This document shows positions 53,263 through 62,630 of a stretch of 64,000 bases of DNA, piece by piece. The notes below the pieces were generated by a model that was not told the DNA's origin, did no database searches, and was given only the letters and a program-made list of their open reading frames with translations. The first letter of the stretch is position 1. Each line of letters starts with the position of its first letter. The stretch is from Ovoidimarina sp038744785 (GTDB taxonomy: Bacteria; Pseudomonadota; Alphaproteobacteria; Rhodobacterales; Rhodobacteraceae), in NCBI GenBank assembly GCA_038744785.1, contig JBCDLX010000019.1:1-64000 (forward strand). The letters run 5' to 3'. Position numbers and translations under genes: made by a program.

Positions 53263-53925
53263 TTATCCGGTGAACGGCGCGGCTTGCCCCCAAAGCTCTT
53301 TCACGCGCTGATCCCGGCCGCAGGCCTGGCGGTAGAATTTATAGGCCGATGCCTTGGTTTTCGGGCCCCGTCTGGTCAGGACAATATCATCCTTCTTGTA
53401 GTAGTCCTGGTGATACTCTTCCGCGACATAGAACGTGTCGGCGTTCAGAATCGGGGTGACAACCTGTTGGCCAAGATCGGCTTCGGCCCGGGCAAGTGCC
53501 TGTTCTGCGAGCGCCCGTTCGGTACCGTCCTGTGCGAAGATCGCCGTCCGGTAGCTTTCGCCCCGGTCGCAGAATTGCCCGCCCGGGTCGGTCGGGTCGA
53601 CCGAGCGAAAGAACATGTGCAGGATTTGCGCGTAGCTGATCTGGGATGGGTCATAGGTGATCGCGACAGCCTCGTAGTGCCCGGTTCCGCCGCCCACGAC
53701 CTGCTTGTAAGTCGGGTTGTCGACGGCGCCGCCGGTGTAGCCCGACACGACCCCGGTGACGCCCTTCACTTTCTCAAAATCACTTTCGATACACCAGAAA
53801 CAGCCGCCGGCCAGGTACGCTGTGGCGGTGTCGGCCGCTCGGGCCATGGAATGCTGGACCATGATGCCAAGCACGATGGACACGGCAAGAAGTGCGGTTT
53901 TCAGGTTCAGGACAGCATGCGACAT
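53263..53925 (-). CDS. msrA: Exported peptide-methionine (S)-S-oxide reductase
   Basis: 220 residues from ATG 53925 (GAAGGGAG upstream). A signal peptide (LKTALLAVSIVLGIMVQHSMARAA) precedes the MsrA domain, so it probably repairs oxidised methionine in the periplasm. Nucleophile Cys42 is in AGGCFWC; further signatures are GYTGGAVDNPTYKQV, GGTGHYEAV and AEEYHQDYY. A Cys near the end (YRQACGRDQR) may resolve the sulfenic acid. Frame extends upstream to 54288 but that part overlaps the divergent gene. Confidence 0.93.
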   Translation of the reverse strand: MSHAVLNLKTALLAVSIVLGIMVQHSMARAADTATAYLAGGCFWCIESDFEKVKGVTGVVSGYTGGAVDNPTYKQVVGGGTGHYEAVAITYDPSQISYAQILHMFFRSVDPTDPGGQFCDRGESYRTAIFAQDGTERALAEQALARAEADLGQQVVTPILNADTFYVAEEYHQDYYKKDDIVLTRRGPKTKASAYKFYRQACGRDQRVKELWGQAAPFTG

Positions 53926-54033
53926 GGCGGATCTCCCTTCTTGAGCAGGCTTTGTTCCCCAGCAGACGAACACTTGCAATTCACCCAGCTGTGAGGTCAC
54001 GAACTCGTCAAACACATTACGAAGGAAAGCCCC

Positions 54034-54738
54034 ATGCGGATTGCAATGTGGTCGGGTCCCCGCAACCTTTCGACGGCGATGATGTATGCGTTTGCGCAAC
54101 GGACGGATTGTGCCGTTTGGGATGAACCGTTCTACGCCGCGTATTTGCGTGCCACCGGCGCCAACCATCCAATGCGCGACTCGGTACTTGCCAGCCACGA
54201 GGGCGATCCGGCGAGGGTGGCAGCCGCTTGCAGCGGCCCGATCCCCGAAGGATGCGCGCAATTCTATATGAAGCACATGGCGCACCACATGGTCGATGGC
54301 ATACCGCTTGACTGGGCAGAGGAGTGTTTAAATGCCCATCTTATCCGTCACCCGGCACGGGTCGTCGCAAGCTACGGGGCGAAGCGCGCACAGATGACTT
54401 TGGAGGATATCGGCTTCCCGCAGCAGGTCGAAATCTACCGGCGTCTCGGGGGCATTGTGATCGACAGCTTTGATATCCGAGCCAATCCTGGCCGAGCGCT
54501 TGACGCGCTGTGCGCCGCCCTCGGCCTGTCATTCGATCCAGCTATGCTGCAATGGCCAGCCGGTGGGCGACCCGAGGACGGGGCCTGGGCTGCCCATTGG
54601 TACGGTGCTGTCCATCGTTCAACCGGATTTGCCGGCGCCGAAGGACCGCTACCGAAACTCGACGGCGCGGCCGCCGAGCTGGCAAGAGAGGCAATGCCCC
54701 ACTACGACGCGATGCGGGCCGAAGCGCTGGCCATTTAG
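54034..54738 (+). CDS. Sulfotransferase-like P-loop protein
   Basis: 234 residues. MRIAMWSGPRNLSTAMMYAF has the sulfotransferase 5'-phosphosulfate-binding loop (WSGPRNLST), and LIRHPARVVASY is the 3'-phosphate-binding region (RHPxxVVxSY). Proteins of this type are common but their acceptors are unknown. Its stop codon overlaps the stop of the convergent DUF1810 gene. Confidence 0.82.
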   Translation: MRIAMWSGPRNLSTAMMYAFAQRTDCAVWDEPFYAAYLRATGANHPMRDSVLASHEGDPARVAAACSGPIPEGCAQFYMKHMAHHMVDGIPLDWAEECLNAHLIRHPARVVASYGAKRAQMTLEDIGFPQQVEIYRRLGGIVIDSFDIRANPGRALDALCAALGLSFDPAMLQWPAGGRPEDGAWAAHWYGAVHRSTGFAGAEGPLPKLDGAAAELAREAMPHYDAMRAEALAI

Positions 54739-55163
54739 CCGCCGGTTTCCTTGACGGTCGACGCGCAGGGGGCATCCCAGAATGCGCCAAGCACGTGGGC
54801 AAAGATCGGATCGGAGCCGGGGACGCGCGAAAACAACGTCATGGAGGATCGTAGTTTCATTGCGTCGACCCGGCCCATGATGACATCCGCTGGGGTGTCG
54901 GCATGCCCGTGGACTAGGCGGGCTGCGTCGATCAGGCGAGAGCCAAGGATCGGATGGTGTAGATAGGCAGTCGCCTCTTCCAGATCATGAATGCCGTAGA
55001 GCTGCGACATGTCGGATTGGCCAAGGCTCGCAAGTTGCGGAAAGACAAACCACATCCAGTGGGTGGTCTTCTTCCCGGCTTCAAGTTCTGACAGCACCTG
55101 CGCCCAGACGGTGTCCTGGGCCTCGACGAATAGATCAAACTCGTCGAAGTCATCGTCCATCAC
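54735..55163 (-). CDS. DUF1810-family protein
   Basis: 142 residues. The DUF1810 layout is visible: DLFVEAQDTVWAQVLSELEAGKKTTHWMWFVFPQLASLGQSDMSQLYGI, then AYLHHPILGSRLIDAARLVH and DAMKLRSSMTLFSRV. The family is related to NADAR/calpastatin-like proteins and has no proven function. The ATG overlaps the argG stop (ATGA), so it is translationally coupled to argG; the 3' end overlaps the sulfotransferase gene. Confidence 0.85.
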   Translation of the reverse strand: MMDDDFDEFDLFVEAQDTVWAQVLSELEAGKKTTHWMWFVFPQLASLGQSDMSQLYGIHDLEEATAYLHHPILGSRLIDAARLVHGHADTPADVIMGRVDAMKLRSSMTLFSRVPGSDPIFAHVLGAFWDAPCASTVKETGG

Positions 55164-56380
55164 TGGCCAAACCGCTTCTTGCGCGCCGCCAAGAGCTTAA
55201 GCCGGAGCGCGTTTAATTGAATGAAACCGGCGGCATCCTTTTGGTCATACGCACCTGCATCATCTTCGAACGTGACATGAGCCTCGGAATAAAGCGAATG
55301 CTCGGACCACCGGCCCACCGTACGCACCGATCCCTTGTACAGCTTTAGCCGCACCGTCCCGGTGACATGGTCCTGGCTTTTGTCGATCGCGGCCTGCAGC
55401 ATCTCGCGTTCCGGGGAAAACCAGAAGCCGTTGTAGATCAATTCGGCATACCGCGGCATCAACTCGTCCTTCAGATGCGCCGCACCACGGTCAAGCGTGA
55501 TTTGCTCGATGCCGCGATGCGCCTCGAGAAGGATAGTGCCGCCGGGTGTTTCGTAAATGCCGCGGGACTTCATTCCGACGAATCGACCTTCAACCAGGTC
55601 CAGTCGGCCGATGCCATGCTTACCACCGAGTTCGTTTAGCCGTGTCAGAATCGCCGCGGGTGTCAGCGTCTCTCCATCAATCGAAACCGCATCGCCCCCT
55701 TCGAACCCGATTTCGATGAACTCCGCTGTATCCGGTGCATCCTCGGGATGAACCGTGCGCTGATAAACATAGTCGGGCGCTTCTTCCGCGGGGTCTTCCA
55801 GAACTTTGCCTTCGGACGACGTATGCAAAAGATTCGCGTCCACCGAAAAAGGGGCTTCGCCGCGTTTGTCCTTGGCAATCGGGATCTGATGCGCTTCGGC
55901 GAATTCGATCAGCTTGGTGCGAGACGATAGATCCCATTCCCGCCAGGGTGCGATGACCTTGATATCAGGGTTCAGGGCATAGGCTGACAATTCGAACCGA
56001 ACCTGGTCATTGCCTTTGCCGGTGGCCCCGTGTGCCACTGCGTCTGCGCCGGTCTCTGCCGCAATTTCGATCAAGCGCTTGGAGATCAGCGGGCGCGCGA
56101 TAGACGTTCCCAACAGGTAGAGTCCTTCGTAAACCGCGTTGGCCCGGAACATGGGGAACACAAAGTCACGCACGAACTCTTCGCGCACATCCTCGATATA
56201 GATCTCGGATGCGCCCATCATCTCGGCCTTCTTGCGGGCGGGTTCCAGCTCTTCTCCCTGGCCGAGGTCGGCGGTGAACGTCACCACGTCACAGCCGTAT
56301 TCGGTTTGCAGCCATTTCAGGATGATCGAGGTGTCGAGACCGCCGGAATAGGCAAGAACGACTTTCTTCGGAGCGGACAT
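55160..56380 (-). CDS. argG: Argininosuccinate synthase
   Basis: 406 residues, standard. The PP-loop ATP site is LAYSGGLDTSIILKWL at residues 9-24; the signature FTADLGQGEELEPARKKA and the GATGKGNDQVRFELS segment mark ArgG. Joins citrulline and aspartate with ATP in arginine synthesis. Followed by the coupled DUF1810 gene. Confidence 0.98.
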   Translation of the reverse strand: MSAPKKVVLAYSGGLDTSIILKWLQTEYGCDVVTFTADLGQGEELEPARKKAEMMGASEIYIEDVREEFVRDFVFPMFRANAVYEGLYLLGTSIARPLISKRLIEIAAETGADAVAHGATGKGNDQVRFELSAYALNPDIKVIAPWREWDLSSRTKLIEFAEAHQIPIAKDKRGEAPFSVDANLLHTSSEGKVLEDPAEEAPDYVYQRTVHPEDAPDTAEFIEIGFEGGDAVSIDGETLTPAAILTRLNELGGKHGIGRLDLVEGRFVGMKSRGIYETPGGTILLEAHRGIEQITLDRGAAHLKDELMPRYAELIYNGFWFSPEREMLQAAIDKSQDHVTGTVRLKLYKGSVRTVGRWSEHSLYSEAHVTFEDDAGAYDQKDAAGFIQLNALRLKLLAARKKRFGQ

Positions 56381-56548
56381 TCTGAACCCTCGGCATTTCG
56401 GTCGCCAGCGCCCTTACAGCAGGGGCGCGGAGGGGGCAAGGGTTGCAACGGTTGAAGCGAAGAGGTCGGTGAACCGCTTCATTGGGGCTGGCCCATCGGG
56501 GAAGTTTCTGGGCAGATGAACGCGGTAACGGAACGAAAGGGCCGGATC

Positions 56549-57796
56549 ATGAGCGAAGCGGGCTTCGCAGAGCGGGCCGAAGCGGCGGTGCGGGAAATGC
56601 GGACACTGTTTGGGCCGACGCCGTGCGTTCGAAACGATTTCCTGTCCAGACGCTACGGAGCCGATATCTGGCTTAAGCGTGAAGATCTAAGCCCGGTCAG
56701 GTCATACAAGATCCGCGGTGCCTTCAACGCAATGCGCAAGGCGATTGCCTCCGGGGCGGGGTCGTTCGTTTGCGCAAGTGCGGGCAACCACGCGCAGGGC
56801 GTCGCCTTTGCAGCGCGCCATTTCGGGGTGCCCGCCACGATCTTTATGCCTGTCACGACACCGGGACAAAAGATAGATAAGACAAAGGTCTTTGGCGCGG
56901 ACGCCATCGATGTTCGCCTGACGGGCGACTATTTCGACGACACGCTTGCGGCGGCTCAGGCGTTTGTTGCCGACGGTGAGGCGCATTTCCTTTCGCCCTT
57001 CGACGACGCGGATGTGATTGAGGGCCAGGCGTCCGTGGCCCTTGAAATTCTTCAGCAGATGGCCGGTGCGCCCGATATATTCGTTCTGCCCGTGGGCGGG
57101 GGTGGCCTATCTTCGGGGATGCGGCGGCTCTTGCGCGACCGGGCATCGGGGGTACGCATGATTCTTGCGGAACCCGCTGGCGGGGCAAGCTTAAAGGCTG
57201 CGCTGGTCGCCGGGCATCCGGTATCGCTTGATCGGGTCGACACGTTTGTCGATGGCGCCGCCGTCGCACAGATCGGTGCACTCACCTTCAAAATATTGGA
57301 AGATGTCCCTTTGCGCGACGTCGTTTCGGTCGCCGAGGACAGGATTTGCACCACAATCCTGGAAATGCTGAATCATGAGGGCCTTGTTCTGGAGCCAGCG
57401 GGCGCACTACCGGTAGATGCGCTGAAGGATATACGCGACGAGCTTCGGGGAAAACGTGTGGTGGTCGTCACCTCGGGTGGCAACTTTGACTTCGAACGTC
57501 TGCCCGAAGTGAAAGAACGCGCCCAGCGCGCCGCAGGGGTAAAGAAATACTTCATTCTCCGGATGCCCCAGCGCCCCGGTGCCCTGCGCGACTTCCTTGA
57601 GCTCCTTGGTCCCAACGACGACATCGCACGGTTCGAGTACCTGAAGAAGTCCGCTCGAAATTTCGGAACCGTGCTGATCGGGATCGAGACAGACGCGCCA
57701 GAGAATTTCGTGCGGCTCGAGTCCGCACTTCGGGACGGGGGATTTACCTATCAGGACATCACAGCCGACGAAACGCTGGCAGAATTTGTGATCTAA
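56549..57796 (+). CDS. ilvA: Threonine ammonia-lyase (biosynthetic type)
   Basis: 415 residues from ATG 56549 (an ATG at 56516 adds 11). PLP-Lys is in the SYKIRGAFNAM motif near residue 55; a glycine loop (VLPVGGGGLSSGM) binds the PLP phosphate. The C-terminal ACT-like half (VKKYFILRMPQRPGALRDFLELLG) is the short, single regulatory module type. Makes 2-oxobutanoate for isoleucine. Convergent with accA. Confidence 0.95.
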   Translation: MSEAGFAERAEAAVREMRTLFGPTPCVRNDFLSRRYGADIWLKREDLSPVRSYKIRGAFNAMRKAIASGAGSFVCASAGNHAQGVAFAARHFGVPATIFMPVTTPGQKIDKTKVFGADAIDVRLTGDYFDDTLAAAQAFVADGEAHFLSPFDDADVIEGQASVALEILQQMAGAPDIFVLPVGGGGLSSGMRRLLRDRASGVRMILAEPAGGASLKAALVAGHPVSLDRVDTFVDGAAVAQIGALTFKILEDVPLRDVVSVAEDRICTTILEMLNHEGLVLEPAGALPVDALKDIRDELRGKRVVVVTSGGNFDFERLPEVKERAQRAAGVKKYFILRMPQRPGALRDFLELLGPNDDIARFEYLKKSARNFGTVLIGIETDAPENFVRLESALRDGGFTYQDITADETLAEFVI

Positions 57797-57799
57797 CGT

Positions 57800-58762
57800 C
57801 TAGGCCGCAAGCCCCTTCGATCCCATGCCTAGGAATTTCAGCCGCCGCGATTTTACTAGCTTGTCGCCTTCGGTGTCCTCAAGCTCGCGCAGCATAACAC
57901 CGATTGCGGCGCCGACCGATCCGATCGTCGCTGCACGGTCTCGCTGCGCCCCGCCCATGGGCTCATCGATGATCCGGTCGATCACGCCAAGCGCCCTTAG
58001 ATCTTGTGCGGTCAGACGCAAGGCTTCAGCAGCCTCGCGCATCTTTTCCGCGTTCTTCCACAGGATTGATGCGCACCCCTCTGGGCTGATGACAGAGTAG
58101 ACCGAGTGTTCAAGCATCGCGACCCGGTTCGCGGTGGCAAAAGCGACCGCCCCGCCGGACCCACCCTCGCCAACGATCACGCTGATCAGCGGCACGCGGA
58201 CCTTCAGGCACATCTCGGTCGCGCGCGCGATCGCTTCGGATTGCCCGCGCTCTTCAGCACCCTTGCCCGGATAGGCACCAGGCGTGTCCACCAGCGTGAT
58301 CACCGGGACGCCAAACCGATCCGCCAGATCCATCAGCCGGATCGCCTTCCGATAGCCTTCCGGGCGCGCCATGCCGAAATTTCGTTCGATCCGGCTTTTT
58401 GTGTTGTTGCCCTTTTCGTGTCCGATCACCACAACCGGCTGGTCGTCAAAACGCGCAAGGCCCCCCATCACGGCGTGGTCATCGGCAAAATTCCGGTCGC
58501 CGGCCAAGGGCGTGTATTCAGTAAACAGCGCGTCGATGTAGTCGATGCAATGCGGCCGATCGGGGTGGCGCGCGATCTGGCACTTTTGCCATGCCGAGAG
58601 GTTCTTGTAGAGATCCTCAAGCATCGTGCCCGCCTTGGCGTCAAGGGCTGCGGCCTCTTTCTCGACGTCCATACCCTCGCCGGATCGGGCCAGCGCGCGC
58701 AGTTCTTCGGCCTTGCCTTCGATCTCGGCAAGCGGCTTCTCAAATTCCAGATAATGCGTCAT
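57800..58762 (-). CDS. accA: Acetyl-CoA carboxylase, carboxyltransferase alpha subunit
   Basis: 320 residues, start at ATG 58762 after GGGAAGG (a GTG two codons upstream is weaker). Recognisable by YLEFEKPLAEIEGKAEELR at the N-terminus, GHEKGNNTKSRIERNFGMARPEGYRKAIRLM, LVDTPGAYPGKGAEERGQ and SVIVGEGGSGGAVA. Catalyses malonyl-CoA formation with AccD, on the first committed step of fatty-acid synthesis. Confidence 0.97.
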   Translation of the reverse strand: MTHYLEFEKPLAEIEGKAEELRALARSGEGMDVEKEAAALDAKAGTMLEDLYKNLSAWQKCQIARHPDRPHCIDYIDALFTEYTPLAGDRNFADDHAVMGGLARFDDQPVVVIGHEKGNNTKSRIERNFGMARPEGYRKAIRLMDLADRFGVPVITLVDTPGAYPGKGAEERGQSEAIARATEMCLKVRVPLISVIVGEGGSGGAVAFATANRVAMLEHSVYSVISPEGCASILWKNAEKMREAAEALRLTAQDLRALGVIDRIIDEPMGGAQRDRAATIGSVGAAIGVMLRELEDTEGDKLVKSRRLKFLGMGSKGLAA

Positions 58763-58827
58763 CGCCACCTTCCCTTGCGGTCCCGCCTATATGTCGTCAT
58801 GACGGGGCCGTTGCAACTCTGTGCGGA

Positions 58828-59952
58828 ATGGCGATGACGGCAGATCGGGAGCTTGTGAAGCGTCTTTGGTGGGCTGGAATCCGTGCGGTCCGCGGTGAAG
58901 AGGCGGTTAGAGCTGCACTGACGAAAGCACCGATTGAGATGCCTGATGCAATCGTATCGGTTGGGAAGGCGGCTGCTAGCATGGCCAAGGCTGCCGTCAG
59001 TGCATTCGGGCCAGAGGTGCCGTGTCTGGTGCTGACGAAGTACGACCATGCATCCCAAGCCAGTTTGCCGGATCATGTCGAGGTGATCGAAAGCGCCCAC
59101 CCGGTACCCGATGATCAAAGCCTGCGCGCCGGGCAACGTCTGTTGCAGGTCGTTTCAAGGATGGAAAAGGACGCCCATCTGTTGCTGTTGGTGTCTGGCG
59201 GCGCTTCGGCATTGGTCGAAGTTCCAGTGGATGGCTGGGATCTGGACAAACTGGCCGCCGAGAACGCTCGACTTCTTGCTGCGGGATTGGACATTCACGC
59301 GATGAACGAACGGCGCAGGGCGCTGTCGCGGATCAAAGGGGGGCGGCTTCTGTCCGAATTCTCTGGGCGGCGTGTCACGACCTTCGCCATCTCGGATGTC
59401 GAGGGCGACGACCTTGACGTGATCGGGTCGGGGATTGGGGCGGCCCCCGAGACCCACAAATTTCTGCATGATGCCCGGATTGTGGCGTCGAATGCGATTG
59501 CGCGCGCGGCGGTGGCCGAAGCTGCAGCAGCAGAAGGCTTGACCGTCCTGGCTTCGGATGAAGTGCTGTATGCTGACATAACCGAGGCTGCGGACCGGAT
59601 CGCCGGGACGCTTGACGGGACTCCCGGGCTGTCGATTTTCGGCGGCGAGCCGACGACAGTACTACCGGAAAACCCGGGCGAAGGCGGACGGAACCAGGCA
59701 CTTGCCCTGACGCTTGCCGGTCGGGTCGCCAGCCGGTCGGGGTTAACCGCGCTCGTGGCCGGAACCGACGGATCGGACGGGCCGACGACAGCCGCAGGCG
59801 GGATGGTCGACGGCGGGACATGGGGCGCCGGAGCGGCAGACAGTCTGCGGCGCGCCGATAGCGGCACCTACCTTGTGGGGCGGGATGATCTTTTTGTCAG
59901 CGGACCTACGGGCACGAACGTGATGGATCTTGCGCTGGTCCTGCAGCGCTAG
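58828..59952 (+). CDS. Glycerate 2-kinase (MOFRL family)
   Basis: 374 residues from ATG 58828 (MAMTADREL; a start two codons later at 58834 is possible). Phosphorylates D-glycerate to 2-phosphoglycerate in the serine or glyoxylate pathways. Signatures: SVGKAAASMAKAA, LLLVSGGASALVEVP, NERRRALSRIKGGRL and the C-terminal MOFRL block with GGEPTTVLPENPGEGGRNQALAL and GTDGSDGPT. Divergent from accA. The stop overlaps the stop of the convergent gene (CTAG). Confidence 0.9.
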   Translation: MAMTADRELVKRLWWAGIRAVRGEEAVRAALTKAPIEMPDAIVSVGKAAASMAKAAVSAFGPEVPCLVLTKYDHASQASLPDHVEVIESAHPVPDDQSLRAGQRLLQVVSRMEKDAHLLLLVSGGASALVEVPVDGWDLDKLAAENARLLAAGLDIHAMNERRRALSRIKGGRLLSEFSGRRVTTFAISDVEGDDLDVIGSGIGAAPETHKFLHDARIVASNAIARAAVAEAAAAEGLTVLASDEVLYADITEAADRIAGTLDGTPGLSIFGGEPTTVLPENPGEGGRNQALALTLAGRVASRSGLTALVAGTDGSDGPTTAAGGMVDGGTWGAGAADSLRRADSGTYLVGRDDLFVSGPTGTNVMDLALVLQR

Positions 59953-60212
59953 TCCGGCGCGACGCCCAAGACGAAATCGCGCACCTTCGCTTCCGGCATC
60001 TCGCACGGTTTCAGAAGCGCGTGCCCTGACGACAGCCGGTACAGGTTCAGACTGACATAGTCATTGCCGCCAAGCTCTTCGGCTTCAAGCTTCTGGCTTC
60101 GGGCAGACCCGACCTGCGCTTTGACGACGCGGTAGCGGCGGCCCCGAAAAGTCGCGCCATAGCCGCCGAACGGAAGCGCGTCAAAGGCGGCAAGAAACTG
60201 CGGATCTGCCAT
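59949..60212 (-). CDS. Small conserved-looking protein downstream of plsY
   Basis: 87 residues (MADPQFLAAFDALPFGGYG...); starts 2 nt after the plsY stop, so it is likely part of the plsY message. Basic, beta-rich middle (GATFRGRRYRVVKAQVGSARSQKLEAEELGGNDYVSLNLYRL). I recall short homologues beside plsY in roseobacters but no function. The longer frame to 60515 overlaps plsY in another phase and is not the gene. Confidence 0.65.
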   Translation of the reverse strand: MADPQFLAAFDALPFGGYGATFRGRRYRVVKAQVGSARSQKLEAEELGGNDYVSLNLYRLSSGHALLKPCEMPEAKVRDFVLGVAPD

Positions 60213-60214
60213 GT

Positions 60215-60823
60215 CTACTTGCTCGCTCCGATCCGGGGCTCTGTTCCCGCCAGAAGCCGTCCGATATTGTCGCTGTGGCGGATGAACACCAGCGCTGTTA
60301 GGCCGAGGATCAGAACGACGCCGTCGGCGTAGCCCGCGACCAAAGCCCAGACGGGTGCTGCCGCGGCACAGACAAGCGCCGACAAAGACGAGATCCTGAA
60401 TAGCCCCGCTGTCACGGCCCATGTGGCACAGGTCAAAAGGCCCACAGGCCAGGCCAGCGCCAGCAGCGTGCCAAGAAACGTGGCAACCCCCTTGCCACCT
60501 TTGAAGCCAAGCCACACAGGAAACAGATGGCCCAGGAACGCCGCACCGCCGGCGATCTGCGCGGCGTCTTCGCCCAAAATCGCCCGGGTGGTCAGGACCG
60601 CCGCCCCGCCTTTGCCCGCATCCAGAATAAGCGTTGCGAGCGCGGCGGGCTTGTTCCCGGTACGCAGGACGTTGGTCGCTCCGATATTGCCCGACCCGAT
60701 CTGACGAAGATCGCCAAGCCCCATTATGCGGGTTATGACCACGCCAAAGGGAACTGACCCGAGAAGGTATGCCAGAAGGGCGGCCAACATCAGGGCCGGA
60801 ACGGCGGTTTCAATCGGCGGCAC
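60215..60823 (-). CDS. plsY: Acyl-phosphate:glycerol-3-phosphate acyltransferase
   Basis: 202 residues with five to six helices and the PlsY loops LLAYLLGSVPFGVVI, GSGNIGATNVLR and FKGGKGVATFLG (glycine-rich, catalytic/phosphate-binding). Transfers acyl from acyl-phosphate to glycerol-3-phosphate in membrane lipid synthesis. On the same strand as the pyrimidine genes and just downstream. Confidence 0.96.
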   Translation of the reverse strand: MPPIETAVPALMLAALLAYLLGSVPFGVVITRIMGLGDLRQIGSGNIGATNVLRTGNKPAALATLILDAGKGGAAVLTTRAILGEDAAQIAGGAAFLGHLFPVWLGFKGGKGVATFLGTLLALAWPVGLLTCATWAVTAGLFRISSLSALVCAAAAPVWALVAGYADGVVLILGLTALVFIRHSDNIGRLLAGTEPRIGASK

Positions 60824-60900
60824 TTGGCGCTCCGGTTTCTTCCATTCCTAGATGCAGTCTTTGCCGGAAGCAGACGGCTTGGCAACAGGGCATGTTGCGG

Positions 60901-61356
60901 TCAGCGCAAGTCTATCACCAAACGGGGAATGTTGCGTCCGGGGATAGAACCAGAAGGTACGGCTCCAGCCGGTCTTGCACCCATCCTCGAGTAAAACGCT
61001 ACAGCGCCGGGATCGGCCTCGATCACCATCTCGCGTGCTCCCACGTTTCGGGCCGTCTGTGTCGCCCAGCCCATCAATGTGCGCCCAAGTCCAAGTCCCA
61101 TTGCAACCGGATCAACGAAGAGCTTATCGAGATGCGCAGTCTCGCCTTCGAAACTGACCAAAGCGATCGCCTGAACGCGACCAATCGGGCCGATTACGGC
61201 AATGGGGTCGCTTCCGACCCGATCCTTGGTCAGGGTTAACTCCGCACGACACTGCTGCATGAAATTGGCATCATATCCCCAATGTGCCTTGGACCGCATG
61301 CAAAGAGCAGAGAGATCGGGAAACTCCGAAGGCTCGGGGCACCGTATCTCGGTCAC
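60901..61356 (-). CDS. GNAT-family acetyltransferase coupled to pyrC-like gene
   Basis: 151 residues from a GTG at 61356 that overlaps the pyrC-like stop (GTGA); a longer TTG start at 61383 would remove that coupling. Acetyl-CoA motif: KLFVDPVAMGLGLGRTLMGWATQTAR (Q/RxxGxG/A variant), then GAREMVIEADPGAVAFYSRMGARPAG. Acceptor unknown. Confidence 0.85.
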   Translation of the reverse strand: MTEIRCPEPSEFPDLSALCMRSKAHWGYDANFMQQCRAELTLTKDRVGSDPIAVIGPIGRVQAIALVSFEGETAHLDKLFVDPVAMGLGLGRTLMGWATQTARNVGAREMVIEADPGAVAFYSRMGARPAGAVPSGSIPGRNIPRLVIDLR

Positions 61357-62621
61357 CCAAACACCCGCTCGCCTGCAACCCAAGTGCCGCGAACCCGGCC
61401 CTGCAGTCGGGCCCCGTCGAATGGCGTGTTCTTGGATTTCGAGTGCAGATCGTACCGGTTCAAGACGAAGGGCGCGTCCGGATCGAACAGCACCAGATCC
61501 GCCGGGGCGCCTGGCGCCAGCCGCCCCGATGAAAGCTCAAGCCTGCGCGCCGGGTTCAGCGCAATTGCCCGGAACAACCCGGACAGACCGATTTGCCCGG
61601 CATGGTAAAGCCGCAGCGCAGCTGGAAGAAATGTTTCTAGAGCCACCGCGCCCGAAGCCGCTTCCTCAAACGGCAGGCGCTTCGATTCCTCATCTTGCGG
61701 CGTGTGCATCGACGAAATCACATCAATCAGTCCCGATGCCACAGCCTCGACACAGGCAAGCCGATCCTCTTCTGACCGAAGTGGTGGCTTCACTTTAAAG
61801 AAGGTGCGGTAGTCGCCCACATCAAGCTCGTTGAGCGTCAGGTGGTGGATCGAGACGCCCGCCGTGACGTCAAGTCTTGCGTCCTTCGCGCGGGACAGGC
61901 GTCGCAGCGCACGCGCGGTGGTGATCTGATCGGCGTGGTAGCGGGCCCCCGTCATCTCGACGACCCCAAGGTCCCGGTCAAAGCCAATCCGTTCGGCCAT
62001 CGGCGAAACGGCAGGCAGCCCTTTAAGCGAGGCGAACTTGCCTGACGTCGCCGCAGCGCCCACCGAAAGCCCCGGGTCCTGCGGGTGCCCGATTACGAGC
62101 GCGTCCAGTGATCGGGCATAGCTCAGGCAGCGAGAGAACACCTTGGTGTCGGTCACGACATGGTCGGCATCGGTGAACGCGACGGCGCCGGCATCTTTAA
62201 GAAACCCGATCTCGACCATCTCGCGTCCGGCCCGTCCTTTGGTCAGGGCGGCCATTGGCAAAACGCGCACGGGCGAATCCAGGTTTGCCCGCCGAGTTAC
62301 AAACTCCAACGTTTCGGGCGTGTCTATGGCAGGCAAGGTATCCGGCCGTGTTACGATCGTGGTCACGCCGCCAGCCGCCGCTGCGAGGCCGGCAGACCTA
62401 AAGCTCTCCTTATGGCGCTCTCCCGGCTCAGAGATTTTCACGCCCAGATCAACAATCCCGGGCGCAAGACATAACCCCTGGCAGTCGATCACATCTGCGT
62501 CTGGGGGATTCAGACCCTGACTGATCGCCGCGATCATCTGGCCTTCGACCAGAAGGTCGCCCGAGTTCTCTTCGCCCTCGGGGTCGATCAGCATTGCGTT
62601 CCTGAACAGGGTTCGTGTCAT
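61353..62621 (-). CDS. Dihydroorotase homologue (pyrC-like), catalytic residues lost
   Basis: 422 residues of the amidohydrolase/dihydroorotase fold. The metal-binding DxHxH motif reads D58-L-G60-V-K62, so both histidines are missing; the later DxHAPH signature (catalytic Asp) reads SSMHTPQ (Met305, Gln309), and MPNTxP reads TRPDTLP. His259-His260 (SIHHLTLNE) remain. It is most like the inactive pyrC' proteins that sit with aspartate transcarbamoylase and support its quaternary structure. Between a membrane protein gene downstream of pyrB and the GNAT gene; a true dihydroorotase should exist elsewhere. Confidence 0.9.
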   Translation of the reverse strand: MTRTLFRNAMLIDPEGEENSGDLLVEGQMIAAISQGLNPPDADVIDCQGLCLAPGIVDLGVKISEPGERHKESFRSAGLAAAAGGVTTIVTRPDTLPAIDTPETLEFVTRRANLDSPVRVLPMAALTKGRAGREMVEIGFLKDAGAVAFTDADHVVTDTKVFSRCLSYARSLDALVIGHPQDPGLSVGAAATSGKFASLKGLPAVSPMAERIGFDRDLGVVEMTGARYHADQITTARALRRLSRAKDARLDVTAGVSIHHLTLNELDVGDYRTFFKVKPPLRSEEDRLACVEAVASGLIDVISSMHTPQDEESKRLPFEEAASGAVALETFLPAALRLYHAGQIGLSGLFRAIALNPARRLELSSGRLAPGAPADLVLFDPDAPFVLNRYDLHSKSKNTPFDGARLQGRVRGTWVAGERVFG

Positions 62622-62630
62622 AGGCGCGCC

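Noticed and set aside
59949..60515. 188-codon frame as the gene after plsY
   Set aside because: Its first 101 codons overlap plsY in another phase; the real gene begins at 60212.
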